Assembly: GCA_944363695.1 (NCBI GenBank)
Contig: CALVUW010000034.1
Location: 1-10,646, forward strand
DNA length: 10,646 bases
Reading direction: 5' to 3'
DNA from: an uncultured Bacilli bacterium
GTDB taxonomy: Bacteria > Bacillota_I > Bacilli_A > RF39 > UBA660
The notes under the pieces: generated by a model
Told to the model about the DNA's origin: nothing
Database searches by the model: none
The model's input: only the letters and a program-made list of their open reading frames with translations
Shown here: one piece after another, positions 1 through 5,823 of the stretch
Layout of the letters: every line of letters begins with the position of its first letter
How positions within the stretch are numbered: position 1 is the stretch's first letter
Program-made: the position numbers and the translations under genes

Positions 1-15
1 ATATATGGGTCTATT

Positions 16-71
16 TTATTTCGAATATCCAAATCAAAATTTCATATTATTTCGAATATCAATTTCAAAAT
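16..71. repeat. Pair of 25-bp direct repeats, 31-bp period
   Basis: Positions 16-40 and 47-71 match at 22 of 25 bases. The first 14 bases (TTATTTCGAATATC, at 16-29 and 47-60) are identical and the ends share TCAAAAT. The 31-bp spacing is about three helical turns, and the repeats end about 20 bp before the -35 box of the rplS promoter. This fits a tandem protein-binding site or the edge of a longer repeat array running off the left end. No function is assigned. Confidence 0.6.
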
Positions 72-91
72 GAACACCAATAAAAAAATAA

Positions 92-120
92 TTGCAAATT
101 CATATGTCTTATGTTATAAT
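92..120 (+). promoter_or_regulatory. Promoter of rplS-lepB (extended -10)
   Basis: TTGCAA (92-97) and a perfect TATAAT (115-120) are separated by 17 bp, and a TG at 112-113 makes it an extended -10 promoter. Transcription would start near 127, just before the L19 leader. In many Bacillota rplS lies in an rpsP-rimM-trmD-rplS operon. Here a strong own promoter precedes it and no coding sequence is visible in the preceding bases. Confidence 0.85.
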
Positions 121-124
121 TAAA

Positions 125-190
125 GACGTCAAAAAAAGATGTTCCGCTGGCTAAATTTGGACTATGAGCATTGGTTATAAGATAAGGAGG
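125..190 (+). promoter_or_regulatory. Ribosomal protein L19 leader RNA
   Basis: The 5' UTR between the predicted start site and rplS resembles the Firmicutes L19 leader (Rfam L19_leader class). It has a GATGTTCCGCTGG block at 138-150 and an ATGAGCATTGG block at 164-174. GATGTTC (138-144) pairs over seven positions with GAGCATT (166-172), two of them G-U, enclosing a 21-nt loop. The structure ends just before the Shine-Dalgarno AAGGAGG (184-190). Such leaders are thought to let L19 repress its own synthesis. The class assignment is from memory of the motif and its location, not from a covariance search. Confidence 0.72.
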
Positions 191-198
191 AGACTTGA

Positions 199-543
199 AT
201 GAATGTTATTGACAAAATAAACGAAAAACAAATTAATCATGACATTCCTGAATTTCGTGTTGGTGATACTGTTCGTGTTGCTGTAAAAATCATCGAAGGA
301 AAAAGAGAACGTATCCAAGCATTTGAAGGCGTTGTAATTGCCCGTAAGGGTGGCAGTGTCAGTGAAACATTTACCGTTCGTAAAATGTCTGCTGGCGTTG
401 GTGTAGAAAGAACTTTTCCAATTCATTCACCAAAGATTGCTAAGATTACTGTAGTAAGACGTGGTAAAGTAAGACGAGCAAAATTAACGTTCTTAAGAGG
501 AATGGTTGGTCAATATCGTATTAAAGAAAGAGGACAAAAATAA
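199..543 (+). CDS. rplS: 50S ribosomal protein L19
   Basis: L19 is a structural protein of the large ribosomal subunit, located at the interface with the 30S subunit. The 114-residue product has the usual family length and hallmark blocks: RVGDTVRV (residues 21-28), the KIIEGKRERIQAFEGVVI block (about 30-47), ETFTVRK, GVGVERTFP, HSPKI and GKVRRAKLTFLR towards the C-terminus. The start is fixed by a strong AAGGAGG at 184-190, eight bases before the ATG. It is the first gene of a probable rplS-lepB transcript and is preceded by its own promoter and an L19-type leader, so autogenous control is likely. Nothing in the sequence suggests damage. Confidence 0.98.
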   Translation: MNVIDKINEKQINHDIPEFRVGDTVRVAVKIIEGKRERIQAFEGVVIARKGGSVSETFTVRKMSAGVGVERTFPIHSPKIAKITVVRRGKVRRAKLTFLRGMVGQYRIKERGQK

Positions 544-562
544 GACCATTGGTCTTATTTTT
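541..562 (+). terminator. Hairpin terminator overlapping the rplS stop
   Basis: TAAGACC (541-547) pairs perfectly with GGTCTTA (551-557) around an ATT loop and is followed by TTTTT (558-562). The stem begins on the rplS TAA stop codon. With lepB starting only 17 bases further on and no evident promoter between them, this probably acts as a leaky terminator that reduces lepB expression relative to rplS. Confidence 0.75.
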
Positions 563-578
563 CCTTTAGGTGTAGAAA

Positions 579-1085
579 ATGAAAGATAAAGTAAAAGCTA
601 TTATGCCTTATATCATTATTGTATTAGTGGTTATTTTTATCAAAGTATTTGTAGTAACCCCAATTCGGGTAAATGGCCCCTCTATGTTACCAACATTGCA
701 TGAAAAAGATATTATGATTTTAAATAAAACCGCGTATTATTTTTCAGAACCAAAGCGTTTTGATATTGTTGTGATTAATACGAAAGATAATTATATTATT
801 AAACGAATTATTGGTTTGCCAGGTGAGGAAATAGAATATAAAGATAATGTATTATATGTAAATGGTGAAGAAGTAGAAGAGCCGTTTGAAGGATTACAAA
901 CAGATGATTTTACCTCAGAGGAATTAGGTAGTAAAAAGGTTCCGGAGAATAGTTATTTAGTATTAGGAGATAATCGCCCTGAGTCGTATGATAGTCGTTC
1001 AATTGGTTTTATTCAGAAAAATCAAATTTTGGGAAGAACAACTTTAACAATTTTTCCCTTTAATAGGTTTGGATGGAAAGAATAA
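579..1085 (+). CDS. lepB: Signal peptidase I
   Basis: This membrane-bound serine protease removes signal peptides from exported proteins on the outer face of the cytoplasmic membrane. An N-terminal membrane anchor spans roughly residues 9-26 (hydrophobic IIIVLVVIF core). It is followed by the catalytic box NGPSMLPTL with nucleophile Ser35, the general base Lys75 in IIKRIIGLPGE, and the C-terminal box GDNRPESYDSRSIGFI (130-145). The 168-residue length and single anchor are typical of Gram-positive type I signal peptidases. The ribosome binding site is weak (TTTAGG), in line with low expression behind the rplS terminator. In other Bacillota lepB is often followed by the ribosome GTPase gene ylqF and rnhB; here accessory genes follow instead. 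Confidence 0.96.
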   Translation: MKDKVKAIMPYIIIVLVVIFIKVFVVTPIRVNGPSMLPTLHEKDIMILNKTAYYFSEPKRFDIVVINTKDNYIIKRIIGLPGEEIEYKDNVLYVNGEEVEEPFEGLQTDDFTSEELGSKKVPENSYLVLGDNRPESYDSRSIGFIQKNQILGRTTLTIFPFNRFGWKE

Positions 1086-1103
1086 AAATCAGGAGGTAAT
1101 AGG

Positions 1104-1442
1104 ATGGTAAAACATGAAATGAAATTAAACAAAGAGCCATTTGAAAGTATTCAAGCAGGCACAAAAACGATAGAATTGCGCTTAAATGATGAAAAACGGC
1201 AATTATTAAATGTTGGTGATGTCATTGAATTCACCAATATTGAAACGAAAGAAAAACAATCTGTAGAAGTTGATAATCTTTTCTATTACGATAGTTTCGA
1301 AGAGCTGTATAAACATTTTGACAAAGTATCATTAGGCTATGATGCGAATGAAGTAGCGAATTATAAAGATATGGAACAATATTATCCTCAAGAAGAACAA
1401 AAGAAATATGGTGTTGTTGGTATAAAGATTAAGAAAATATAA
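1104..1442 (+). CDS. ASCH domain-containing protein
   Basis: This 112-residue single-domain protein belongs to the ASCH/PUA-like fold, proposed to bind RNA or act on modified nucleosides. The E. coli ASCH protein YqfB hydrolyses N4-acetylcytidine. The family signature is PFESIQAGTKTIELRLNDEKRQ (about residues 12-33) with Lys21, Thr22 and Glu24, followed by LNVGDVIEFTN and a closing strand KYGVVGIKIKKI. It starts 18 bases after lepB behind a perfect AGGAGG (1091-1096), so it is probably co-transcribed with lepB. The next gene is a second, diverged ASCH copy fused to a deaminase. The exact substrate cannot be read from sequence. Confidence 0.88.
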   Translation: MVKHEMKLNKEPFESIQAGTKTIELRLNDEKRQLLNVGDVIEFTNIETKEKQSVEVDNLFYYDSFEELYKHFDKVSLGYDANEVANYKDMEQYYPQEEQKKYGVVGIKIKKI

Positions 1443-1475
1443 TAGATTATATGGCAATTAAATTCTTTATCAAAG

Positions 1476-1504
1476 TTGAAATAACAAAATATATATGTTA
1501 TAGT
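1476..1504 (+). promoter_or_regulatory. Promoter of the ASCH-deaminase leader
   Basis: TTGAAA (1476-1481) and TATAGT (1499-1504) have an ideal 17-bp spacer, and TG at 1496-1497 makes an extended -10. Transcription from about 1511 would run into the leader peptide and attenuator, giving the ASCH-deaminase locus its own regulated transcript. Confidence 0.75.
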
Positions 1505-1528
1505 TAACTTATCAAATAAAGAAAGGAG

Positions 1529-1630
1529 TGTGATTAATCATGGTAAGAAATATAAAATTTAAAGTAGGATTAATCACAAATTCCTAAAAGATAACTTATA
1601 TTAAATATAAATTTTGTGTTTGTGATTAAT
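1529..1630 (+). promoter_or_regulatory. Attenuator with three complementary segments
   Basis: Segment 1, TGTGATTAATC (1529-1539), lies between the leader Shine-Dalgarno and its ATG. Segment 2, GATTAATCACA (1568-1578), lies inside the leader ORF and is its exact reverse complement. Segment 3 (1619-1630) repeats segment 1 and is exactly complementary to 1569-1580 over 12 bases. Segment 2 can therefore pair with 1 or 3, but not both. The 2:3 helix takes the first three bases of the terminator stem at 1628-1648. This is the arrangement of ribosome-dependent transcription attenuators. The pairing is read from the sequence; the regulation is inferred. Confidence 0.65.
1540..1587 (+). CDS. Putative 15-residue regulatory leader peptide
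   Basis: A short ORF reads MVRNIKFKVGLITNS and ends in TAA. It is preceded by AAAGGAG at 1522-1528, 11 bases before the ATG; this gap holds the first complementary segment of the attenuator. It sits between a good promoter and an intrinsic terminator, so it is more likely a sensor of translation than a functional protein. It has no run of one amino acid, which argues against classical amino-acid attenuation. It fits better a stalling peptide that responds to a ribosome-targeting compound, as for erm or cat leaders. It matches no leader peptide I recognise. Confidence 0.6.
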   Translation: MVRNIKFKVGLITNS

Positions 1631-1652
1631 TCTGCTTTTGGCAGAATTTTTT
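1628..1652 (+). terminator. Intrinsic terminator before the ASCH-deaminase gene
   Basis: AATTCTGC (1628-1635) pairs with GCAGAATT (1641-1648) around TTTTG, and the T run extends to 1652. It lies upstream of the Shine-Dalgarno GGAAGG (1663-1668) and start codon (1678) of the next gene, so it would stop transcription before the gene unless an alternative structure forms. Confidence 0.75.
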
Positions 1653-1677
1653 GTTAAAAGAAGGAAGGAAAACAAAC

Positions 1678-2401
1678 ATGAAATTGAAAATTAATGATAG
1701 AGCAGCAGCTGCTATCAAAAATGGAACAAAAACAATAGAAATAAGAATCAATAATAACGAAGATGATTTTAGTCAATTAAAAACAAATGATGTACTGGAA
1801 TTTGACAGTCAGCAATTAGGTCGATTTTATGCAACTGTAAAAGCGATTAATTATTACGAATCTATCGAAGAATTATTGATGATGGAAGGAACTAGATATA
1901 CGATCCAATTTACAGATAATTATGATGATGTTTCAAACTATGATGATGCTATAAAAAAAATGCGGAGTTTATGCTATTCATATTGAATATTTATATAGTG
2001 AAAATACGGTTTGGGAAGAATTACTTGAAAAGGCTAGAAATGTCCAACATCCAAGAGACATATCAGGACTTATTAGTGCCGGAAGTGTAGGAGCTGCTAT
2101 TTTAACGACGAAACATCACATTTATACGGGCGTATGTATTGATACTGCTTCTACGCTTGGTATGTGTGCTGAACGTAATGCTATTGCCAATATGATTACG
2201 AATGGAGAAAGTCAGATTATGAAATGAGTTTGTGTTACTGGAAATAATAAAGTAGGATCTCCTTGTGGTGCGTGTAGAGAGTATTTAATGCAGTTGGATA
2301 AGAATAGTAAAAATATTGAAATATTAAGAAATGAAAATCCGCAAGATGTTATCAGATTAGAAGAATTAATTCCAGATTGGTGGGGTTATGATAGAATATA
2401 A
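1678..2401 (+). pseudogene. Broken ASCH-cytidine/blasticidin-type deaminase fusion
   Basis: The intact ancestor would be about 240 residues: an N-terminal ASCH domain with the signature NGTKTIEIRIN (Lys18, Thr19, Glu21), then a zinc-dependent cytidine deaminase domain starting near TVWEELLEKA. The deaminase keeps both zinc boxes: MCAERNAIANM (2169-2201) with catalytic Glu, and SPCGACREYLM (2258-2290). The C-terminus LEELIPDWWG resembles blasticidin-S deaminase relatives. Two lesions break it. An A8 run (1953-1960) holds one A too many, sending the frame to TGA at 1984. A further in-frame TGA at 2225-2227 lies between the zinc boxes. The ATG at 1678 has GGAAGG nine bases upstream; an upstream in-frame TTG at 1651 lies in the terminator T run and is unlikely. 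Sequencing error or transcriptional slippage could explain the first lesion but not the second. Confidence 0.85.
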
Positions 2402-2419
2402 GTAAGGAGAAAAGAGACT

Positions 2420-2995
2420 ATGAAAGATAAATATAATCAAATCACAACACCTCATGAATTATTAGATTTTATGGCCACCAACCTTACCTATGGATATTTA
2501 AGTAAAAATGGTACCATTTATCATTTGGAAGATCAAAATTTTGATAGTAATTGGTATCAAGAATATGTACTAGAAAGTCAAGAAGATGTTTTAAATACAC
2601 AAGTTGGGAATTGCTGGGACCAAGTAGAATTCGAACGGCAGTGGTTTGAAGATCATTGTTATGAAGTAAAAACTTTTTTTGAAATTGTAAATTTGACATA
2701 TGAAAATCCTTATCCAACGCATGCGTTCTTAGTATTTAAAGATATAGATGATAGCTGGAATTGGTTTGAAAACTCGGATGGTGAAAATAGAGGAATTCAT
2801 AAATTTGTTACCTTAGATGCGTGTTTAGCTTATCAATATCAATGCTATCTTCAGTTGTTAGATTCATATGATATGACAGAACAAGAAAAACAGTCTATTA
2901 TGATAACAGAATACCAAAAACCAGCAGCTGGTATTTCTGCTAAAGAATATTTAGCATTTGTATTAGATAATCCTGCTGTTACTGTTAGAAATTAG
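2420..2995 (+). CDS. Transglutaminase-like domain protein
   Basis: This 191-residue cytoplasmic protein appears to have a transglutaminase/cysteine-protease-like core. A candidate triad is visible: Cys65 in QVGNCWDQVEFERQWFED, His101 in YPTHAFLVFKD, and Glu117 or Asp120 in WNWFENSDGENRGIH. There is no signal peptide and no membrane segment. The pattern Cys-Trp-Asp, then His-Ala-Phe, then Trp-Phe-Glu matches the order of the transglutaminase superfamily. Such bacterial members may be hydrolases or crosslinking enzymes, and the substrate is unknown. AAGGAG at 2404-2409 supports the ATG. It follows the deaminase remnant by 18 bases, suggesting one ancestral transcript. Confidence 0.7.
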   Translation: MKDKYNQITTPHELLDFMATNLTYGYLSKNGTIYHLEDQNFDSNWYQEYVLESQEDVLNTQVGNCWDQVEFERQWFEDHCYEVKTFFEIVNLTYENPYPTHAFLVFKDIDDSWNWFENSDGENRGIHKFVTLDACLAYQYQCYLQLLDSYDMTEQEKQSIMITEYQKPAAGISAKEYLAFVLDNPAVTVRN

Positions 2996-3079
2996 TATAA
3001 TAGAGATAGACTCACATTTAAACGAAATAAGCTTACATGCTCACTATATCATTAAAAATCAAAACAAAGGAGTGAAAAA

Positions 3080-3394
3080 ATGGAATACTGTATGATAGAA
3101 GTTGCATTTTCTAATAAAGAAGAAGTAGAAAATGTTATCGATCATTTATTACAAGATAGGCTAGTAGCTAGTTGTCAGGTAGTGGAAAGTAATAGCTGTT
3201 GGAATTGGGAAAATAAGTTGGAAAAGAGCAAAGAATATTTGTTATTTATTAAGACAAAAAAAGAACGGGCTTCAAAAATATATGAGGTAGTAAAGAAAAT
3301 TCATAGTTATGACTGTTTTGAATTTGCTATGTTTAATCTAACCAGTTGCAATCAGGATTATTTAGATTGGATAGAGCAAGAAGCTAATGAATGA
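3080..3394 (+). CDS. cutA: CutA-family protein
   Basis: CutA1 proteins are small trimeric ferredoxin-like proteins linked to divalent-metal tolerance and, in general, of poorly defined role. The 104-residue product has the family order: RLVASCQVVESNSCWNWENKL (about 27-47, matching the usual LAACVN...SxYxWxGK region), EYLLFIKTK (52-60), an IHSYDCFEFAMFNL segment where typical CutA has HPYEVPEI, and the closing NQDYLDWIEQ. The His-Tyr-Glu positions are kept but Pro and Val are replaced, so this is a diverged member. The start follows AAAGGAGTG. Its stop overlaps the next HD-domain gene by 8 bases, indicating translational coupling. Confidence 0.85.
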   Translation: MEYCMIEVAFSNKEEVENVIDHLLQDRLVASCQVVESNSCWNWENKLEKSKEYLLFIKTKKERASKIYEVVKKIHSYDCFEFAMFNLTSCNQDYLDWIEQEANE

Positions 3395-3809
3395 AGATAG
3401 ATTGAAACATTCTATTGCGGTTGCTAGAAAAATGGTGGAACTGGCAAGATATTATCAATTAACAGATAAAGAAGTAGAAGCTTGTTTTGTAATTGGTTAT
3501 CATCATGATATTGGCTATGAGTTTGCATCAGATGGTATCAAGCATAATATAATCGGTGGCCTTATTTTGAAAAATAGTCATTTCAAGTATTGGAAAGAAG
3601 TATATTATCATGGCGATCCGAAAGCAAGCTATCAATCTTTGTATTTAGATATTTTAAATATGGCAGATATGCAAATAGATAAATGTGGAAATGATGTTGG
3701 CTATGAAAAAAGGTTAGAAGATATAAAAATGAGATACGGAGCAGCCTCACAAGTATACCAAAATTGTCAAGAGTTAATAACCATTTTAAAAAATAAAAAT
3801 AATGATTAA
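3387..3809 (+). CDS. Small HD-domain metal-dependent hydrolase
   Basis: The 140-residue protein is a compact HD-superfamily phosphohydrolase. Visible metal ligands are His8 (LKHSIAVA), His40-Asp41 (GYHHDIGYEF), His53 (IKHNIIGG), His75 (YYHGDP) and Asp94 (NMADMQID). This order is normal for HD enzymes acting on nucleotides or related phosphates; the substrate is not evident. The start lies within the end of cutA (ATGAATGA, 8-base overlap) and has no strong ribosome binding site, so translation probably depends on cutA. The pairing suggests joint production of the two proteins. There is no regulatory domain. Confidence 0.8.
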   Translation: MNEDRLKHSIAVARKMVELARYYQLTDKEVEACFVIGYHHDIGYEFASDGIKHNIIGGLILKNSHFKYWKEVYYHGDPKASYQSLYLDILNMADMQIDKCGNDVGYEKRLEDIKMRYGAASQVYQNCQELITILKNKNND

Positions 3810-3825
3810 TATGCGAGGTAAGAAG

Positions 3826-4470
3826 ATGAAATGCTATCATATGACAAAATTAGATAATTTAGAGTCTATCAATAAATTAGGATTAGTACCTAAAAGTGGA
3901 GAAAACAGTAAGTTGATTCATGACAATAAAATAAAAGTGTTTTTTTCTGAAGGCTTTGAAGGTGCAATTGCTTTATATGTTGATTTTGAATTGGTTTATC
4001 ATCAAATAAAAGAAAGAAAAATAGCGATAGATGATGTCAATATAACTAATAAGATTTTTCTGTCCGAAGATTTAGATACTTATTTAGAAGACGGAGTATA
4101 TTTATCTTTTGATAAGAAAGGTATTATGAATGAAAGAAATTTTGAAAATGGTTGTACGGATCAAATGATAAGTCCTGATAGACTCAATGTATTAGTACTG
4201 AAAGATACAGTAAATAAAAAAATAAGTTATGATAGATTTGATATTATCCATTATATGATGACCATAATAAATCCGAATCAAATTACTTATTATGGTGTAG
4301 TTTATCCTAATAGTCCTTCTTTTGAAGAAGCAACCAACAAGATTCAAAATAAAGTAACACAATATTATGATAGTCATCAGTCTTTAATAGCTAAGTACAG
4401 AAAAAGTCATTATCAATTAATAGAAGTTCCACTAACAAAATTTGTAAAATATTACATTAAAAATAAATAG
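3826..4470 (+). CDS. Hypothetical protein, ART-like N-terminal motif
   Basis: I do not recognise a named family with certainty. The 214-residue protein opens with YHMTKLDNLESINKLGLVP, the pattern Y-H-x-T-x-x-x-N-L-x-S-I-x-x-x-G-L seen at the start of DarT-like and other ADP-ribosyltransferase-fold proteins. KVFFSEGFEGAIAL (37-50) and an ENGCTDQMISPDRLNVLVL segment (107-125) follow, reminiscent of the later strands of that fold. A catalytic glutamate cannot be assigned. I chose the ATG at 3826 because GAGG (3815-3818) lies seven bases before it and the conserved motif begins right after; an ATG at 3802 inside the preceding HD gene would add eight poorly conserved residues. No antitoxin such as a macrodomain is seen next to it. 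Confidence 0.6.
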   Translation: MKCYHMTKLDNLESINKLGLVPKSGENSKLIHDNKIKVFFSEGFEGAIALYVDFELVYHQIKERKIAIDDVNITNKIFLSEDLDTYLEDGVYLSFDKKGIMNERNFENGCTDQMISPDRLNVLVLKDTVNKKISYDRFDIIHYMMTIINPNQITYYGVVYPNSPSFEEATNKIQNKVTQYYDSHQSLIAKYRKSHYQLIEVPLTKFVKYYIKNK

Positions 4471-4505
4471 CCAGTTAAGCATTTTTAGAAGAAAAGGTGA
4501 AGTAT

Positions 4506-5180
4506 ATGAAATTAGTGACGTTCCAATCTACTGCAGCTGTTAGAGATTTGTTTGCCAAAGGATATTTAGAATGTGATCAAACAAAAGTTAACTTAGACAA
4601 AACGGGTGTTGCTTATGATTGGATAGTTGAAAAAATGAATCGAACTATAGAAAATAAATTTAATACAGATTATCCCATCTGGTGTTGGGTAAAATGCTAT
4701 AACCGTATTTGTCCACCGAAAAAGAAAGGTAAAAAAGTACAAGGCTTTGATATAAAAATAACTTTTACGAAGGCTGAACAAGATGTGTTTATCACCGATT
4801 TTAGACGCTATTCCTTTTTACTCAATAATATGTACATTCCAGATGATAGAAATGACAAGAAAAGATTCGATGATAAACTAAAGAAATATAATATTACAAA
4901 AGATGAACTAAAAGCTTACATTAGAAAAGATAACTATATTAGCCATCGGACTGATTCTCCTTATTTAGAAATATGTGATGAGATAAGAAAGAGTTTTGAT
5001 AAATGTATTACTAAAGAGAGTGATCTATTACAAGGATGTGTTTGGCGAATCAATTTAGATGAAATAGAAACAATCGAAATATTAAAAGATGATGGTTATA
5101 CCTATGGCTCTCTAAATTATATCAGAAGTGATGGTAAAAGATTTGATTGGATAGAAGATTATTATAAAAAATTAAAATAG
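4506..5180 (+). CDS. DUF3841 domain-containing protein
   Basis: The 224-residue protein fits the DUF3841 family, of unknown function. Visible landmarks are the start MKLVTFQST, AYDWIVEKMNRT (36-47), YPIWCWVKC (56-64), FDIKITFTKAEQDVFITDFRRYSFLLNNMYIP in the centre, and a C-terminal GCVWRINLDEIETIEIL block. There is no signal peptide or membrane segment. AAAGG at 4493-4497 sits eight bases before the ATG; a GTG at 4497 overlaps that site and is less likely. It lies 35 bases after the previous gene and 30 before the next acetyltransferase, in the same presumed operon. Confidence 0.75.
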   Translation: MKLVTFQSTAAVRDLFAKGYLECDQTKVNLDKTGVAYDWIVEKMNRTIENKFNTDYPIWCWVKCYNRICPPKKKGKKVQGFDIKITFTKAEQDVFITDFRRYSFLLNNMYIPDDRNDKKRFDDKLKKYNITKDELKAYIRKDNYISHRTDSPYLEICDEIRKSFDKCITKESDLLQGCVWRINLDEIETIEILKDDGYTYGSLNYIRSDGKRFDWIEDYYKKLK

Positions 5181-5210
5181 ATTATTAAATAGTTAGAGGA
5201 AGGTGAAATA

Positions 5211-5810
5211 ATGAAATTTTTAGGCAGCAAAACAATCGAAACAGATAGATTAATATTAAAAGCTCAAACGCTGAATGAGCAAAAAAGATTTTGGGAAATT
5301 TTAATGATTCCCACCGTTAATAGATATTATTTGAATGTCCCTATTAAATTTAGAGAAAAATTAAAGGATTGGGATAAACAAGAAAAATTTTACCAAGAGG
5401 AAATGATGCATGCTAATGATAGTGATGTATTTAAGTGGAGTGCATTTTTAAAAGATACAGGAGAATATATTGGCAGATTATCTTGCCATCTGGCCCAGGA
5501 GGAAGATGCAACTATCAATAATCCGGCGATTCGAGATGTAGGTTGGGTGATTGATCCTAAATTTCAAGGGAATGGATATGGTAGTGAAGCTGCAAAAGCT
5601 ATGATCGATTTTATGTTTCAAGAATGTAACATAGAAAAAATTATAACCGGTGCAGCAATCTGCAATCCAGCATCGTGGAAGATCATGGAAAAGCTCGGTT
5701 TTGAAAGACAAAAAGATACGAAAATGGTCCAATATACATTTTTAGATGAGTTAACTGAAACTTATGTGTATATAATGACAAGAGAGCATTATTTAATGTT
5801 ACATCAATGA
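5211..5810 (+). CDS. GNAT family N-acetyltransferase (RimJ/RimL type)
   Basis: The 199-residue protein is an acetyl-CoA-dependent N-acetyltransferase. It opens with the RimJ/RimL-like start IETDRLILKAQT (9-20). Acetyl-CoA motif A is DVGWVIDPKFQGNGYGSEAAKAM (109-131), with the pyrophosphate-binding Q-G-N-G-Y-G loop. Motif B is NPASWKIMEKLGFE (152-165). Members of this class acetylate ribosomal protein N-termini, antibiotics or small amines; the substrate is not readable. GAGGAAGGTGA gives a strong ribosome binding site. The stop is TGA, 13 bases before the next start, so coupling with the next gene is likely. Confidence 0.88.
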   Translation: MKFLGSKTIETDRLILKAQTLNEQKRFWEILMIPTVNRYYLNVPIKFREKLKDWDKQEKFYQEEMMHANDSDVFKWSAFLKDTGEYIGRLSCHLAQEEDATINNPAIRDVGWVIDPKFQGNGYGSEAAKAMIDFMFQECNIEKIITGAAICNPASWKIMEKLGFERQKDTKMVQYTFLDELTETYVYIMTREHYLMLHQ

Positions 5811-5823
5811 AGGGAAAAGTTAA

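Noticed and set aside
175..426. Minus-strand ORF across rplS
   Set aside because: It is the antisense of a highly conserved ribosomal protein gene, with no family resemblance or ribosome binding site. The other minus-strand frames (for example 2484-2717, 3583-3840, 5478-5732, 5683-5907) are likewise shadows.
1651..1677. TTG start at 1651 for the second ASCH gene
   Set aside because: It overlaps the T run of the terminator and has no Shine-Dalgarno, while ATG 1678 has GGAAGG at the right distance and begins at the domain start.
1953..1960. Programmed ribosomal frameshift at the A8 run
   Set aside because: The needed shift is +1, not the -1 shift typical of A AAA AAA sites, and the later in-frame stop would still end translation.
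2225..2227. TGA read as tryptophan or selenocysteine
   Set aside because: TGA ends cutA, the first GNAT, the 127-residue protein and the large HD gene; Trp is always TGG here. The position is not a known selenocysteine site and no insertion element is evident.
2996..3001. TATAAT just after the transglutaminase-like gene as a cutA promoter
   Set aside because: There is no TG extension and no acceptable -35 box at 16-18 bp; single TATAAT hexamers are expected by chance in such AT-rich DNA.
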